Origin: Gammaproteobacteria bacterium
GTDB taxonomy: Bacteria; Pseudomonadota; Gammaproteobacteria; GCA-001735895
Length of the DNA: 64,000 nucleotides
Direction of reading: 5' to 3'
Assembly: GCA_030066085.1 (NCBI GenBank)
Contig: JASJCI010000023.1
Location: 35,658 to 99,657 of the forward strand
The notes under the pieces were generated by a model. That model was not told the DNA's origin, made no database searches, and worked only from the letters and a program-made list of their open reading frames with translations. Positions within the stretch are counted from its first letter, which is position 1; each line of letters starts with the position of its first letter. The translations under genes and the position numbers were made by a program. Shown piece after piece: positions 1-10,269 of this stretch.

Positions 1-68
1 GAATTGAAACGACAATAGCGGCCTTTTTTTCGGTGCGGGGCGATCCCGCCGGCGTGAGTACAGAGGCG

Positions 69-1280
69 ATGACGAAAGCTGCGGTAAACAAGGTGGTGCT
101 GGCCTATTCCGGGGGGCTGGACACCTCGGTCATTCTGAAGTGGCTGGAAGACGAATACGGTTGCGAAGTGGTGACCTTTACCGCCGATATCGGCCAGGGC
201 GAAGAGCTCGAACCCGCGCGTGCCAAGGCCGAGGCCTACGGTGTCAGGGAAATCTATATCGAGGACCTGCAGGAAGAGTTCGTGCGCGATTTCGTCTACC
301 CGATGTTTCGTGCCAACACCGTGTACGAGGGCGAATACCTGCTCGGCACCTCGATAGCGCGCCCGCTGATCGCCAAGCGCCTGATCGAGATCGCGGCCGA
401 AACCGGCGCCGACGCAGTCTCGCACGGTGCCACCGGCAAGGGTAACGACCAGGTGCGGTTCGAACTGGGTGCCTATGCGCTCAATCCCGATATTCGCGTA
501 ATCGCGCCCTGGCGCGAATGGGATCTGAATTCGCGCGAAAGCCTGCTCGCCTACGCCGAGCAGCACGGGATCGCGATCGAAAAGAAAAAGGGCGGCGGCT
601 CGCCATACTCGATGGATGCCAACCTGCTGCACACTTCCTACGAGGGCGGCGAACTCGAAGATCCCTGGTTCGAGCCCAACGATATCATGTGGCTACGCTC
701 GGTATCACCGGAGCTGGCGCCCGACAAGCCGACCTACATCGAACTCGGCTTCGAGCGCGGCGATATCGTATCGATCGACGGCGAACGCCTGACCCCGGCG
801 CAGGTGCTGACGCGGCTGAACGAAATCGGCGGCGCCAACGGCGTCGGCCGGCTCGACATCGTCGAAAACCGCTATGTCGGCATGAAGTCGCGCGGCTGTT
901 ACGATACCCCTGGCGGCAGCATCATGCTCAAGGCACATCGCGCGATCGAATCGATCACGCTCGATCGCGAAGTGGCGCACCTGAAGGACGAATTGATGCC
1001 GAAATACGCCCACCTGATCTACAACGGTTACTGGTGGAGCCCCGAGCGCAAACTGATGCAGCAGATGATCGACGCGTCGCAGGCCACGGTCAACGGCGAG
1101 GTGCGCCTGAAGCTGTACAAGGGCAACATTACCGTGGCCGGGCGTAAATCGGCCACCGACAGCCTGTTCGACGAAGCCATCGTCACCTTCGAAGACGATC
1201 GCGGCGCCTACGACCAGAAGGATGCCGAGGGTTTCATCCGCCTCAATGCGCTACGGATGCGCATCGCCGGCAAACGATGA
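69..1280 (+). CDS. argG: Argininosuccinate synthase
   Basis: Joins citrulline and aspartate with ATP to give argininosuccinate, the penultimate step of arginine synthesis, in the cytoplasm. The protein opens with the PP-loop ATP pyrophosphatase motif SGGLDTS at residues 14-20 and keeps the family signatures [13 protein letters not shown] and [11 protein letters not shown]. The 403-residue length is normal for the family. I chose ATG 69 because it puts the PP-loop where other ArgG proteins have it; AGAGG lies very close upstream. GTG 54 and an upstream ATG at 33 are in frame but add sequence unlike the family. The stop overlaps the next start (ATGA), so the following lipoprotein gene is probably co-translated. 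Confidence 0.97.
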   Translation: MTKAAVNKVVLAYSGGLDTSVILKWLEDEYGCEVVTFTADIGQGEELEPARAKAEAYGVREIYIEDLQEEFVRDFVYPMFRANTVYEGEYLLGTSIARPLIAKRLIEIAAETGADAVSHGATGKGNDQVRFELGAYALNPDIRVIAPWREWDLNSRESLLAYAEQHGIAIEKKKGGGSPYSMDANLLHTSYEGGELEDPWFEPNDIMWLRSVSPELAPDKPTYIELGFERGDIVSIDGERLTPAQVLTRLNEIGGANGVGRLDIVENRYVGMKSRGCYDTPGGSIMLKAHRAIESITLDREVAHLKDELMPKYAHLIYNGYWWSPERKLMQQMIDASQATVNGEVRLKLYKGNITVAGRKSATDSLFDEAIVTFEDDRGAYDQKDAEGFIRLNALRMRIAGKR

Positions 1281-1711
1281 AAGTCTGCCTGCGGGCGCTT
1301 TTTTACGGCCTCGTGCTGTTGATGGTCGCGGCCTGCGAGCCGGCCGACACACCGCCAGGCCAGACCGAGCAGGCCTATTACTTCATCGAGGCGCTCAAGC
1401 AGGTCGAGCGCGGCGGCCAGCGCCTGCAGTCGGCCGATCTCGATCGCGCAACGGTTGCATCGGCACTTGCCGAACTCGATGCCGGGCTCGAGCTGGCCTT
1501 CCGGGTCGAGCGCGAGTTTCTCGACAGCCTCGACCTGCGTCTGGGCAAGAATTTCGAACGCTATTTCATCCAGGGAGTGGAAAACTACCGGCTCGGAATC
1601 GAGGCGGGCGACAAGGAACAGCAGCGTGCCGGCCTGGTACGCCTGCAGCGCTGGGGCGAATTCTGGCAGTCCGCCGGAACCGATATCCTCGCTCTGCTCG
1701 AGGAGCAGTAA
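1277..1711 (+). CDS. Small predicted lipoprotein, unknown function
   Basis: A 144-residue protein with a lipoprotein signal peptide: charged start, hydrophobic stretch and lipobox VAAC with the modified Cys at residue 20. The mature part is mostly helical and polar with no motif I recognise. It overlaps the argG stop by 4 bases, so it is probably translationally coupled to argG, although the link with arginine synthesis is unclear. The residues after Cys20 are Glu-Pro, not Asp, so by the usual rule it would go to the outer membrane (inference). Confidence 0.75.
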   Translation: MKVCLRALFYGLVLLMVAACEPADTPPGQTEQAYYFIEALKQVERGGQRLQSADLDRATVASALAELDAGLELAFRVEREFLDSLDLRLGKNFERYFIQGVENYRLGIEAGDKEQQRAGLVRLQRWGEFWQSAGTDILALLEEQ

Positions 1712-1797
1712 TTGCAGCCCGAGAGCCTTCTGCTTGCCCCTGTGAGCGAACGGCTGTCCAGCCTGGCCAGACCGGCGCGATGGCGCGCGTGCGGATC

Positions 1798-2073
1798 ATG
1801 AGTCGGCGCAGCGTTCACGGCCATGTTAGCGGGCGGGTCCAGGGTGTCGGTTTCCGTTATTTTGTGTGTCGCTGCGCGCAGGCGCTGAAACTTGCGGGGT
1901 ACGTCCGTAATCTGCGGGATGGTCGGGTCGAGTTTTTTGCCCAGGGCGAGGCTGCCGACGTCGTGCGCTTGATCGAGCAAATTCGTACCGGGCCCGCACA
2001 TGCGCGGGTAAGCGATCTGCAGTTCGAAGACGTCGCCCGGGTTGCCGATCTCACGGGATTCAGCGCTGGCTGA
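1798..2073 (+). CDS. acyP: Acylphosphatase
   Basis: A 91-residue acylphosphatase that hydrolyses carboxyl-phosphate bonds such as those of acetyl phosphate and 1,3-bisphosphoglycerate. The signature GRVQGVGFR spans residues 12-20, giving catalytic Arg20, and the second catalytic residue is Asn38 in YVRN. Start ATG 1798 gives the usual short N-terminus; an in-frame ATG at 1780 would add six residues. It follows the lipoprotein gene at about 90 bases and converges on the minus-strand trio that ends at 2086. Confidence 0.93.
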   Translation: MSRRSVHGHVSGRVQGVGFRYFVCRCAQALKLAGYVRNLRDGRVEFFAQGEAADVVRLIEQIRTGPAHARVSDLQFEDVARVADLTGFSAG

Positions 2074-2085
2074 GCCACACCGAGG

Positions 2086-4116
2086 TCAACGTCCGCCACT
2101 GCAGACCGGCAATGAATCGTATGCCGTCGTGCGCCATTCGGCGCGCGGCTCCTGCTGCTCGAGCAGATTTTCTACTGCCTGCAGCAGGCTGCGATAGTGT
2201 TCGCTGCGCGGCCAGTCATGCGGGCCGTTACCGCCGGGGGGCAGGCTGGCCGGCGGGGGCATCGGTGCCCGCGATTGCCGGACACCGCTACGCCAGCTCT
2301 CGAGGCGACGCCAGATGCGCGGCGCGCAGCCGGTTACCCTGGCGAGTGTTTCGCCCGGGGCCAGAAACCCGGGCGGATGCAGGCCGGTCGCGGCATGACA
2401 GCTGCCGCAGTAGGGATACAACAGGGCAAGATCTGCGGTCAATTCCGCGGGTAACGGTTTTGCTACCGTCGGCGCCGCGGGTAGCGCCGAAGCGGCCCGG
2501 CGCGGCTGCGGCATATGCAAACCCTGCATGAGGTCGGACAGGATCGCGGCGCGACGGAACGGCAGATCCGACAGGCTGTCGCTGCGATTTTCCCGGTTGG
2601 CATGCAGCAGCTGTGTCAGCACCTGTTCGAGAACGCCGAATTCGTCGCGCAGCCGGAGTTCCAGGGTAACCTGCGCTGCGTTTTCGAGCCGACCCTGCCA
2701 TTTCAGCCTGAGGGAATCGAGCCGCTCGCCGCTGCGCAGCCGCTGTGACAGCTTGCCGTCGGCGTGTCGCAGCCCGGCCTCGAGACCGGCGGGTATCTCC
2801 CGCGGCGGGTCTATCAGCGGTTGCCACAGGGTGGCGTCGCCGGGGATCCGCAGCGTGGCCGCCCGCAGCTCGACGGGTTTGCCATCTTCGAGCAGCATTT
2901 CGAGTCTCGCCTGCAAGGACTGTGGATTGCTGGAGCCGCAAACGAGCTCGATCCGCGGCGCCGGGTGCGCCCGGGTGCGGCAAGACGTCGACAGTCGCCG
3001 CTCGGCTCGATCAGAGCCGAGTGCCTGCAGGCGCCGGTCGAGGCGCTGAATGTCCGCGGCGCTGAAAAATCCGGCAAGTCGCTGCAGGATACCGCCTGCG
3101 AGTACGTCGTCCGCCTCGTGCCAGACCGCGTGCGGCGGGCGCAATGCCAGCGGGTCCTGTGACAGCATGGATTGCTGTACGAACGGATCCCTGTCCTGCA
3201 GGCGACTGCTGGCGAGCGCCAGGCCATTTGGCCAATGACGGTCCCAGTTTCGCCGCAGTTCAGCCAGGTAATCACGGCGAAAATCGTCGCGGCTCCGCTC
3301 GAATCCGGTTTCGCCGCTGAGCCGATACTGCAGGATCGCGCGCAGTGCCGCGGCGCGACAGACCGGGCTGGCGCAGCCCTGTTGCCAGACGGCCTGCGCC
3401 GCCGACAGGTAGTTGGCCCGTTCGCTGAGCAGGTCGATAAGCCCGGCGTCGGTGGTAATCAGGTCCACCAGGCTGCCGTTGGCTGGCGGATAGTGGCGTG
3501 CCAGCTGGCTGGCGACGGCGACGTTGAACGAGGTCTCGGACCAGGGTCTGCGAGGAAATATCGGTCCGGCGTTTTGGTGGCAGCTCAGGCACAGGATACG
3601 ATTGGCGGTCGCGACCCTGGGCTCGCGGTCGGCACGGTAGTCGGTGACGACCTGGAATTCGAAACGCCCGGAAGCGTCGTTGTAGCTGATGATTTCGAGG
3701 GTTTCGGTTACCGGCTGGTGGGCGACGAACAACCGGTATTCGAGCACGCTGCCCGCATCGCCCTCAGCCATTTTCGGTTCCCCTTCGAGGGCGATGATTG
3801 CGCGCGGGAAACGGAAAAAATCCGGCGCCGGGGCATCCCGTTGCAAGGATCGTCCACGCGGTATCAGGACGTATCGAACGCCGCGTTGCGCACCGTTGTC
3901 GATACGCTGCTCCAGGTCGGCTATCAACGCGGAAAACGGATAAGGGATACGATAACTGCCGTCGACCCGGCGATACAGATCATCGAAGCGGGATTGGCCC
4001 GCCGCCGGGTAGTCCGGGCCCGGCCGCGAAGCGTGCGTGGTCCAGTCCCAGGCCGTTGCGCCGACGTCAGCCGCGAAGCAGAGCGCGAGGGTGGCGGCGA
4101 CGACTCGAAAGCTCAT
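2086..4116 (-). CDS. Secreted protein with two CXXCH haem-type sites
   Basis: About 676 residues starting at ATG 4116, with an N-terminal signal peptide ending near VGATA. Two CXXCH motifs are visible, CLSCH at residues 176-180 and CGSCH at residues 570-574, far apart and each in a different surrounding, consistent with two covalently bound c-type haems in the periplasm. I do not recognise the protein family. It overlaps the CPXCG gene by 4 bases and lies downstream of a PQQ-type sugar dehydrogenase in the same transcript, so a role in periplasmic electron transfer is plausible but inferred. A start further upstream at 4203 would bury the signal peptide. Confidence 0.75.
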   Translation of the reverse strand: MSFRVVAATLALCFAADVGATAWDWTTHASRPGPDYPAAGQSRFDDLYRRVDGSYRIPYPFSALIADLEQRIDNGAQRGVRYVLIPRGRSLQRDAPAPDFFRFPRAIIALEGEPKMAEGDAGSVLEYRLFVAHQPVTETLEIISYNDASGRFEFQVVTDYRADREPRVATANRILCLSCHQNAGPIFPRRPWSETSFNVAVASQLARHYPPANGSLVDLITTDAGLIDLLSERANYLSAAQAVWQQGCASPVCRAAALRAILQYRLSGETGFERSRDDFRRDYLAELRRNWDRHWPNGLALASSRLQDRDPFVQQSMLSQDPLALRPPHAVWHEADDVLAGGILQRLAGFFSAADIQRLDRRLQALGSDRAERRLSTSCRTRAHPAPRIELVCGSSNPQSLQARLEMLLEDGKPVELRAATLRIPGDATLWQPLIDPPREIPAGLEAGLRHADGKLSQRLRSGERLDSLRLKWQGRLENAAQVTLELRLRDEFGVLEQVLTQLLHANRENRSDSLSDLPFRRAAILSDLMQGLHMPQPRRAASALPAAPTVAKPLPAELTADLALLYPYCGSCHAATGLHPPGFLAPGETLARVTGCAPRIWRRLESWRSGVRQSRAPMPPPASLPPGGNGPHDWPRSEHYRSLLQAVENLLEQQEPRAEWRTTAYDSLPVCSGGR

Positions 4117-4307
4117 GCATCTTGCCGCAGGGCCTCGACGTTCGCCTGTTCGTACTCGTCGATCGTCACCACGAAATCGATCGGTCGACAGCAGATTTCG
4201 CAATCCTCGACGTACGCCTGGTCATCCACCGAGCCGTCGACCAGCAGGGTGAAGGATTCCCAGCAGTAGGGGCAGGTGACCTCGGTTTCGAGAACCCGGT
4301 TAGCCAT
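4113..4307 (-). CDS. CPXCG-type cysteine-rich small protein
   Basis: A 64-residue acidic protein of the Cys_rich_CPXCG family (DUF family, function unknown). Two Cys pairs, CPYC near residue 12 and CEICC near residue 36, could bind one metal such as zinc. It sits between two genes with which it overlaps: its ATG shares one base with the upstream stop (TAATG) and its stop overlaps the downstream start by 4 bases. This tight coupling suggests a single minus-strand transcript from about 5443 to 2086. Confidence 0.88.
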   Translation of the reverse strand: MANRVLETEVTCPYCWESFTLLVDGSVDDQAYVEDCEICCRPIDFVVTIDEYEQANVEALRQDA

Positions 4308-5443
4308 TAATCTGGACGCAGGCGCAGGATGCTGCCGCTGTCGGTGGACAGGTAAATCAGGCCGTCAGGACCCTCGATTACCGCGCGGATGCGTTCACCG
4401 AGCCCCTCGAGCAGACGCTCCTCGCCAATCGCTTCGCCCTCGGCCGACAGCTGTACCCGGTTCAGGTGGCGCAGCTTGAGCGCACCGGAGAACAGGTTGC
4501 CCTGCCATTCGGGGAAGGCTTCGCCGCGATAGAGCATCAGGCTGCCGGGTGCGATCGACGGATCATAATACTTGCGTGGTTGCTCCATGCCTTCCTTGTG
4601 GGTGCCTTCACCGACAGCCAGGGGGCCCCAGTACTCCTTGCCGTAGGAAATCACCGGCCAGCCATAGTTGCGCCCGGGCAATACCAGGTTGATTTCGTCG
4701 CCGCCGCGCGGTCCGTGCTCGCTCAGCCACAGGCGGCGGGTCGGCCGGTCGTAGACGAGTCCCTGGGGATTGCGGTGCCCGTAGCTCCAGATCTCGTCGC
4801 GGACGGCCGGATCGCCGGTGAAAGGATTGTCGGCCGGGATGCTGCCGTCGAGACGCAGGCGTATCACGGCGCCGATGTGATTACCGGTGTCCTGCGCCAT
4901 GTCTCGTTCACCGCGATCGCCGACGCCGAAGAATACGTGGCCGCTGTCATCGAAGGTGATGCGGCTGCCGAAGTGACGGCGACTGCCGGTTACCGAATCG
5001 GTCACCAGCAGTTCCTGCCAGTTGCCGAGGCGACCATTCTCCAGGCGTGCACGCGCGAGCGTGGTGGCAGCCTCGTTATCGACCGCCTTGCTGTAGGTGA
5101 AGTAAATCCAGCCGTCGGCGGCAAAACCGGGGCCCGCGGCAACGTCGAGCAGGCCGCCCTGGCCGCCGGGTTCCACCGCGGGCGCACCCTCGACCTGGCG
5201 CAGGGTGAGCTTGTCGATGTCGAACAGGCGTACGCTCCCGCGGCGTTCGGTTAGCAGGATTTCACTCGGCGAGACGAAGGTCATGCCCCAGGGCACGCCG
5301 AGACCGCGCACCATTTGTTCGACGCGCACGCCGGGGTAGCCGGAATCGAGCTGCTCGATCTCGGCCTGGGCAATTGCCGGCCCCAGCGCAAGCAGCAACC
5401 ACGATACTGCCTTCAGGCAGGATGATCTGTTTATTACTCGCAT
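4307..5443 (-). CDS. PQQ-dependent sugar dehydrogenase (glucose/sorbosone dehydrogenase family)
   Basis: A 378-residue periplasmic six-bladed propeller enzyme of the soluble aldose sugar dehydrogenase type, which oxidises sugars with pyrroloquinoline quinone. Family motifs are GVPWGMTF, YGHRNPQGL, SEHGPRGGDEIN and NYGWP. The signal peptide ends around AIAQA (residue 26), supporting ATG 5443; the frame stays open upstream but that part is not protein-like. No PQQ synthesis genes are in the window. It heads a coupled set with a CPXCG protein and a CXXCH protein that might take its electrons (inference). A TATTAT box on the minus strand about 25 bases upstream may serve as its -10. Confidence 0.9.
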   Translation of the reverse strand: MRVINRSSCLKAVSWLLLALGPAIAQAEIEQLDSGYPGVRVEQMVRGLGVPWGMTFVSPSEILLTERRGSVRLFDIDKLTLRQVEGAPAVEPGGQGGLLDVAAGPGFAADGWIYFTYSKAVDNEAATTLARARLENGRLGNWQELLVTDSVTGSRRHFGSRITFDDSGHVFFGVGDRGERDMAQDTGNHIGAVIRLRLDGSIPADNPFTGDPAVRDEIWSYGHRNPQGLVYDRPTRRLWLSEHGPRGGDEINLVLPGRNYGWPVISYGKEYWGPLAVGEGTHKEGMEQPRKYYDPSIAPGSLMLYRGEAFPEWQGNLFSGALKLRHLNRVQLSAEGEAIGEERLLEGLGERIRAVIEGPDGLIYLSTDSGSILRLRPD

Positions 5444-5521
5444 TGCTTTACAGTACAAAAGCGGCGCGCATAATACCAGTGCATTCGTTCTCCAACCCCG
5501 CACAGATGATATACGCATCCG

Positions 5522-7747
5522 ATGAAAGCCGACGACCTGCCGATTAGCACCGACCTGGTGCTGATCGGCGGCGGTCACAGCCACCTGTTCGTCCTCAGAC
5601 AGTTCGGCATGCGCCCGGTTCCCGGCGTGCGGCTGACGCTGATCACGCGCGACCTGCACACGCCCTATTCGGGGATGCTGCCGGGGCTGGTTGCCGGGCA
5701 TTACGCCTACGACGAAGCGCACGTCGACCTGGCCCCGCTGGCGCGTTTTGCCGGCGCGCGCCTGGTGCACGCCGAAGCCAGTCATATCGATCCGGACTTG
5801 CGCCAGGTGCACCTGCCCGGGCGACCACCACTGGATTATGACCTGCTATCGGTGAATATCGGATCACGTCCGCATTACGCCGTCAGCGAGACCCTGGCCG
5901 GCAGCGAATTCGCGGTCAAGCCGGTGGATCGTTTTCTCGAATCCTGGCGCGCTATCGAAGCTCGCCTGCGCACCAGCGATGGCCCGTTGCGACTCGCGGT
6001 CGTCGGTGGCGGCGCCGGCGGTGTCGAGCTTGCGCTATCGCTGCAACAGCGCGCGCGGGATTTGCCGCAGCGCAGGGGCAGCCTGGAGATCTGCCTGCTG
6101 ACCGATCGGGAACTCCTGCTGCCAAGCCACAATCCGCGCGTACGCGCCTGGTTCGCCGAGCTTTTACCGCGACGCTCGATCGAGGTGCTCTACCGCCACC
6201 CGGTCGAGTCTTTCGACGGCAGTCACCTGCAGGGAGATTTTACCGCGCCGGTAGCCGCCGACATCGTCGTCTGGGTAACCCAGGCGAGCGCTGCACCCTG
6301 GCTGCGCGACTCGGGACTCGAACTCGACAGCAATGGTTTCATCGCCGTTGATGCCTGCCTGCAGAGCCGCTCGCATCCGCAGGTTTTTGCTGCCGGCGAC
6401 ATCGCGGCGGTTAGTGAACATCCGCGGCCCAAGTCGGGGGTTTTCGCCGTACGCCAGGGCTTGCCGCTCGCCGCCAACCTGCGTCGGCGGCTGCTGGGAC
6501 AGCCGGCCCGGCCTTTTACGCCGCAAACCGAATTCCTGTCGCTGATTTCGACCGGCGATCGTTACGCGATCGCGAGTCGCGGTCGCTGGGCCCTGCGCGG
6601 CCGCTGGTGCTGGTGGCTCAAGGATCGCATCGACCGGGCTTTCATTCGCCGCTTCAGCGAACTGCCGCAAATGGAATCGAGCGGGAACGAAGCCGAGCGC
6701 GCGGACCTGGCACCGATGCGCTGCGGTGGCTGCGGTTCCAAGGTCGGCAGTCTTGCGCTGGAGCGCGTGCTCGCGCGTATTGCCGATGATTTCGGTATCG
6801 AGCTGCACGCCGATCTCGGCCACGCCGACGACGCCGCCGTGATCGAGCCGCCGCCCGGCAAGCGGCTGGTGCAAAGCGTCGATCATTTCAGCAGTTTTGT
6901 CGACGATCCATGGCTATTCGGCCGGATCGCGGCCAATCACGCGCTCGGTGACCTGTTCGCGATGGGTGTCGACCCGCACAGCGCGCAGGTGATCGCCAAC
7001 GTGGTTTACGCCGGTGAAGACAAGCAGGCGCAGGATCTTTACCAGCTCATGGCGGGTGTCGTCGAGTGCCTGCAGCAGCACGCGACCGGCCTGGCTGGCG
7101 GTCACAGCGGCGAAGCCGCGCAAATGAGCTGCGGCCTGTGCGTCAACGGCTTTGCCGATGACAGGTCGCTAATGCTCAAATCCGGCGTTGCCGCCGGCGA
7201 CCAGCTGGTGCTGACACGTGCGCTCGGCAGCGGCGTGCTGTTTGCCGCGGCCATGCGCGGCGCGGCACGCGGCGCCTGGGTCGACGCCGCGCTCGCAACC
7301 ATGTTGCAATCGAATCGTGACGCGGCACACTGCCTGCGGCGGCATGCCGCCAGCGCCTGTACCGACGTCACCGGCTTCGGCCTCGCCGGGCACCTGCTGG
7401 AAATGGCGCGCGCATCGGGCGTGACGATCGGCATACTGCCCGGCGAGTTACCGCTCTACGACGGCGCGCTCGAGCTTGCCGCGCGCGGCATCAGCAGTTC
7501 GCTGCAGCCGCAGAACCTGCGCCTGCGCCACGCGATACACGATCCGGATGCGCTTGCGCTGCAACCTGCTTACCCGCTGCTGTTCGATCCGCAAACCGCG
7601 GGTGGCCTGCTCGCCAGCCTGCCGCCGGAGCGCGTCGATGCCTGCATCGAGGAACTACATGGCCTCGGCTACCGTGATGCGCGGATCGTGGCGCGGGCGA
7701 GCGCAAAAAGCGAATCGGCCAACTGGCTCGAGCTGCTCAGTTCCTGA
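5522..7747 (+). CDS. selD: Flavoprotein oxidoreductase fused to selenide, water dikinase (SelD)
   Basis: A 741-residue fusion. Residues about 1-370 are a pyridine nucleotide-disulfide oxidoreductase/NDH-2-like domain with an FAD motif GGGHSH near residue 17 and an NAD(P)H motif GGGAGGVE near residue 163. Residues about 395-741 are SelD, which makes selenophosphate from selenide and ATP. Alignment by eye with E. coli SelD places catalytic Cys17 at Cys404 and Lys20 at Lys407, while Cys19 is Ser406. The fusion is known in several proteobacteria; a redox supply of selenide is the usual guess. No selA, selB or tRNA-Sec is in the window. The ATG lacks a ribosome binding site and a TATACG box lies 6 bases before it. 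Its 3' end overlaps the convergent gene by 11 bases. Confidence 0.95.
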   Translation: MKADDLPISTDLVLIGGGHSHLFVLRQFGMRPVPGVRLTLITRDLHTPYSGMLPGLVAGHYAYDEAHVDLAPLARFAGARLVHAEASHIDPDLRQVHLPGRPPLDYDLLSVNIGSRPHYAVSETLAGSEFAVKPVDRFLESWRAIEARLRTSDGPLRLAVVGGGAGGVELALSLQQRARDLPQRRGSLEICLLTDRELLLPSHNPRVRAWFAELLPRRSIEVLYRHPVESFDGSHLQGDFTAPVAADIVVWVTQASAAPWLRDSGLELDSNGFIAVDACLQSRSHPQVFAAGDIAAVSEHPRPKSGVFAVRQGLPLAANLRRRLLGQPARPFTPQTEFLSLISTGDRYAIASRGRWALRGRWCWWLKDRIDRAFIRRFSELPQMESSGNEAERADLAPMRCGGCGSKVGSLALERVLARIADDFGIELHADLGHADDAAVIEPPPGKRLVQSVDHFSSFVDDPWLFGRIAANHALGDLFAMGVDPHSAQVIANVVYAGEDKQAQDLYQLMAGVVECLQQHATGLAGGHSGEAAQMSCGLCVNGFADDRSLMLKSGVAAGDQLVLTRALGSGVLFAAAMRGAARGAWVDAALATMLQSNRDAAHCLRRHAASACTDVTGFGLAGHLLEMARASGVTIGILPGELPLYDGALELAARGISSSLQPQNLRLRHAIHDPDALALQPAYPLLFDPQTAGGLLASLPPERVDACIEELHGLGYRDARIVARASAKSESANWLELLSS

Positions 7748-8657
7748 GCTCCAGCAGGCCCGATTCGGCAATTACCCGGGCGCAGGAAGCTTCCCCGTGC
7801 GGCGCCATCAGGTGCGCGCCGGCGCAGCCCTCGATTTCGGCAAAACCCTGCAGCAGCTCGGCGCAGATCGCGCGTCCCTCGGCTTTCTGATCCTGCGCGC
7901 CCTCGAGCCGTGCGATGATCGCGTCGGGTACCTCGACGCCGAACAGGTTGTCGTTCATCCAGCGCGCCGAGCGTGCCGAGGCCAGCGGACCGATGCCGAT
8001 CAGGAAATAGGCCTGCTCGGTAAAGCCGCCGTCGACCAGCGCGCTGCAGTAGCGGCGTACCTTGTCGAGATCGAAGCAATACTGGGTCTGGAAAAACTGC
8101 GTGCCGTTGTCGATCTTGGCCTGCAGCCGGCCGGCGGGCCACTTGTCGTCGGGTTCGGCCGGCATTTCGGCGGCACCGAGGAAACAGGTTGGCGCCGGGT
8201 CGAGCGCGCGCCCCGAAGGCAGCTGCGCGAGATCGCGCATATCGCGCATCTGCCGCATCAGTTCGCCGCTGTCGATCTCGAACACCTCGGCCGCGTCGGG
8301 CTGATCGCCGGCCGCCATCTTGTCACCGGTCAGGCAAAGGAAATTGTGAATCCCGAGCGCGGAAGCGCCGATGACATCGCCCTGTAACGCGAGCCGGTTG
8401 CGGTCGCGGGTCGTCATCTGCAGCACCGGTTCGATACTGTTGGCGGCCATGATCGAGGCCGTGGCCAGTGCCGACATGTGTACGCGCGCGCTCGCGCCGT
8501 CGGTGACGTTGACTGCGTCGGCGATACCGCGCAGGCACTCGACCCGGTCCAGCACCGCCTGGGGCGAGGCGGCGTCGGGCGGCGAGGTTTCCGCGGTCAT
8601 GGCGAAATGGCCGGCGGCGAGTACGCGGGCCAGGTTGCTGGGAGGGTTGTCGGTCAT
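7737..8657 (-). CDS. Methylenetetrahydrofolate reductase-family protein
   Basis: A 306-residue TIM-barrel protein of the MTHFR family, which handles the 5,10-methylene/5-methyl-tetrahydrofolate step with FAD. The conserved opening with [11 protein letters not shown] carries the family glutamate, followed by NVTDG, a LCLTGDK-type segment and QTQYCFD. It is more divergent than enterobacterial MetF and belongs to the group often found apart from met genes, so the exact substrate is uncertain. The start ATG 8657 overlaps the stop of the DAHP synthase gene by 4 bases, implying coupled translation. The 3' end runs 11 bases into selD, which is convergent. Confidence 0.85.
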   Translation of the reverse strand: MTDNPPSNLARVLAAGHFAMTAETSPPDAASPQAVLDRVECLRGIADAVNVTDGASARVHMSALATASIMAANSIEPVLQMTTRDRNRLALQGDVIGASALGIHNFLCLTGDKMAAGDQPDAAEVFEIDSGELMRQMRDMRDLAQLPSGRALDPAPTCFLGAAEMPAEPDDKWPAGRLQAKIDNGTQFFQTQYCFDLDKVRRYCSALVDGGFTEQAYFLIGIGPLASARSARWMNDNLFGVEVPDAIIARLEGAQDQKAEGRAICAELLQGFAEIEGCAGAHLMAPHGEASCARVIAESGLLELRN

Positions 8658-10042
8658 GCTTTTTCCTCTGCGCTGGTTGGGTCGACAAATGACTGGGGTA
8701 CACGATCGCGCAAGGTATCGGCGATCAGGTATGCAAGCTCGAGCACCTGGTCGGCGTTGAGCCGTGGATCGCAACTGCTGCGGTAACGTGTCGCCAGGTC
8801 GGATTCGGAAATCCGGTAGGCACCGCCGGTACATTCGGTAACGTGCTCACCGGTCATCTCGAGATGGATTCCGCCGGGATAGCTGCCCTCGGCCGCATGC
8901 ACGTCGAAGAAATGCTGCAGCTCGAGCAGGATGGCGTCGAAGCGGCGGGTCTTGTAACCCGTGCTCGATTTGACCGTGTTACCGTGCATCGGGTCGCAGG
9001 ACCAGACCACTCGACGTCCTTCGCGCTCGACCGCGCGTATCAGTGCGGGCAAAACCTCCGGCAGCGCGGCACCCATGCGCGTGATCAGCGTCAGGCGCCC
9101 CGCGCGGTTGTCCGGATTCAGCGTGTCGAGCAGTCGCAGCAGTTCGTCCGCTGCTACCGCGGGCCCGAGCTTGACGCCAACGGGATTATCGATGTTGCGA
9201 AAAAACTCGACGTGCGCGTGATCGAGCTGGCGGGTACGTTCGCCCAGCCAGACGAAGTGCGCGGAGCAGTTGTAGCGTTTGCCGCTGAAGCCATCGGCTC
9301 GGGTCAGCGCTTCCTCGTAGTTCAGCAGCAGGGCTTCGTGCGAGGTGAACAGCTGGGTTTCACGGATAGAGGGTGCGGTTTCGGAGGTAATGCCGCAGAC
9401 CTCCATGAAGCCGAGCGCATCGGCGATACGCTCGGACATCTGCAGGTAGCGCTCGCGCGCCGGGCTCGAGTCGACGAAGCTCAGGTTCCAGCGGTGTATC
9501 TCGTGCAGATCCGCCATGCCTCCCTGCGCATAGGCGCGCAGCAGGTTGAGGGTCGCCGCGGACTGGTGATAGGCCTGCAGCATGCGTTGCGGGTCCGGCA
9601 CGCGCGCGGCTGTGTCGGGGTCGGCGGAGTGGACGATATCGCCGCGAAAGCTGGGCAGCGTGACGCCATCGATCTCCTCGAACTCGGCCGATCTCGGCTT
9701 GGCGAACTGGCCGGCCATGCGCGCGATCTTGGTCACCGGCCGGCGGCCGGCAAAAGTCAGTACGATCGCCATTTGCAGCAACACCTTGAAGGTGTCGCGG
9801 ATCTTGTCGTCGTTGAATTCGGCGAATGATTCCGCGCAGTCGCCACCCTGCAGCAGGAAACCCCGGCCCTCGGCGACCGCGCCGAGCTGGTTCTCGAGGT
9901 CGTTGATCTCCTGCGCGAACACGAGCGGCGGCAGGGCGCGCAGGCGCGACTCGACGTCGGCCAGCTGCCCGGCATCGGGGTAGGATGGTTGCTGGAGAAT
10001 CGGAAACCGACGCCAGCTCGAAGCGTCGCTGTCTGGGGTCAT
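8654..10042 (-). CDS. Class II 3-deoxy-7-phosphoheptulonate (DAHP) synthase
   Basis: Condenses phosphoenolpyruvate with erythrose 4-phosphate as the first step of the shikimate pathway. At 462 residues it is the plant-like class II type, with the motif QGGDCAESF near residue 64, [14 protein letters not shown], and a C-terminal CDPMHGNT segment for metal and substrate binding. It is unrelated in sequence to the AroF/G/H class I enzymes. It is followed by the MTHFR-like gene in a 4-base overlap. Class II enzymes occur in primary and in secondary metabolism; no phenazine cluster surrounds it, so primary aromatic synthesis is the simpler reading. Confidence 0.95.
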   Translation of the reverse strand: MTPDSDASSWRRFPILQQPSYPDAGQLADVESRLRALPPLVFAQEINDLENQLGAVAEGRGFLLQGGDCAESFAEFNDDKIRDTFKVLLQMAIVLTFAGRRPVTKIARMAGQFAKPRSAEFEEIDGVTLPSFRGDIVHSADPDTAARVPDPQRMLQAYHQSAATLNLLRAYAQGGMADLHEIHRWNLSFVDSSPARERYLQMSERIADALGFMEVCGITSETAPSIRETQLFTSHEALLLNYEEALTRADGFSGKRYNCSAHFVWLGERTRQLDHAHVEFFRNIDNPVGVKLGPAVAADELLRLLDTLNPDNRAGRLTLITRMGAALPEVLPALIRAVEREGRRVVWSCDPMHGNTVKSSTGYKTRRFDAILLELQHFFDVHAAEGSYPGGIHLEMTGEHVTECTGGAYRISESDLATRYRSSCDPRLNADQVLELAYLIADTLRDRVPQSFVDPTSAEEKA

Positions 10043-10269
10043 TTGCGCGGAATCCGCAGCGGCGGCACTAGCCTCTGTGCAAAAACCGGCAAAATGCCTG
10101 AAAACGGGGCGAAAGGCCAGTAAAAACGCCGCAAACCCACGCGCAGCGCCAATTCGGTCACATGCAAGCCCGAAAAAACAGTGCTAGTATGGCGCCCGAA
10201 TGATCGGACGCAAGGCGCGTCATAAACAAAGACCAATCCGAATAAAGATCAATCCGAAGAGAGAGTCCA

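Noticed and set aside
10039..10236. Minus-strand frame of 65 codons upstream of the binding protein gene
   Set aside because: It overlaps the start of the DAHP synthase gene and the promoter region of livK and has no protein likeness.
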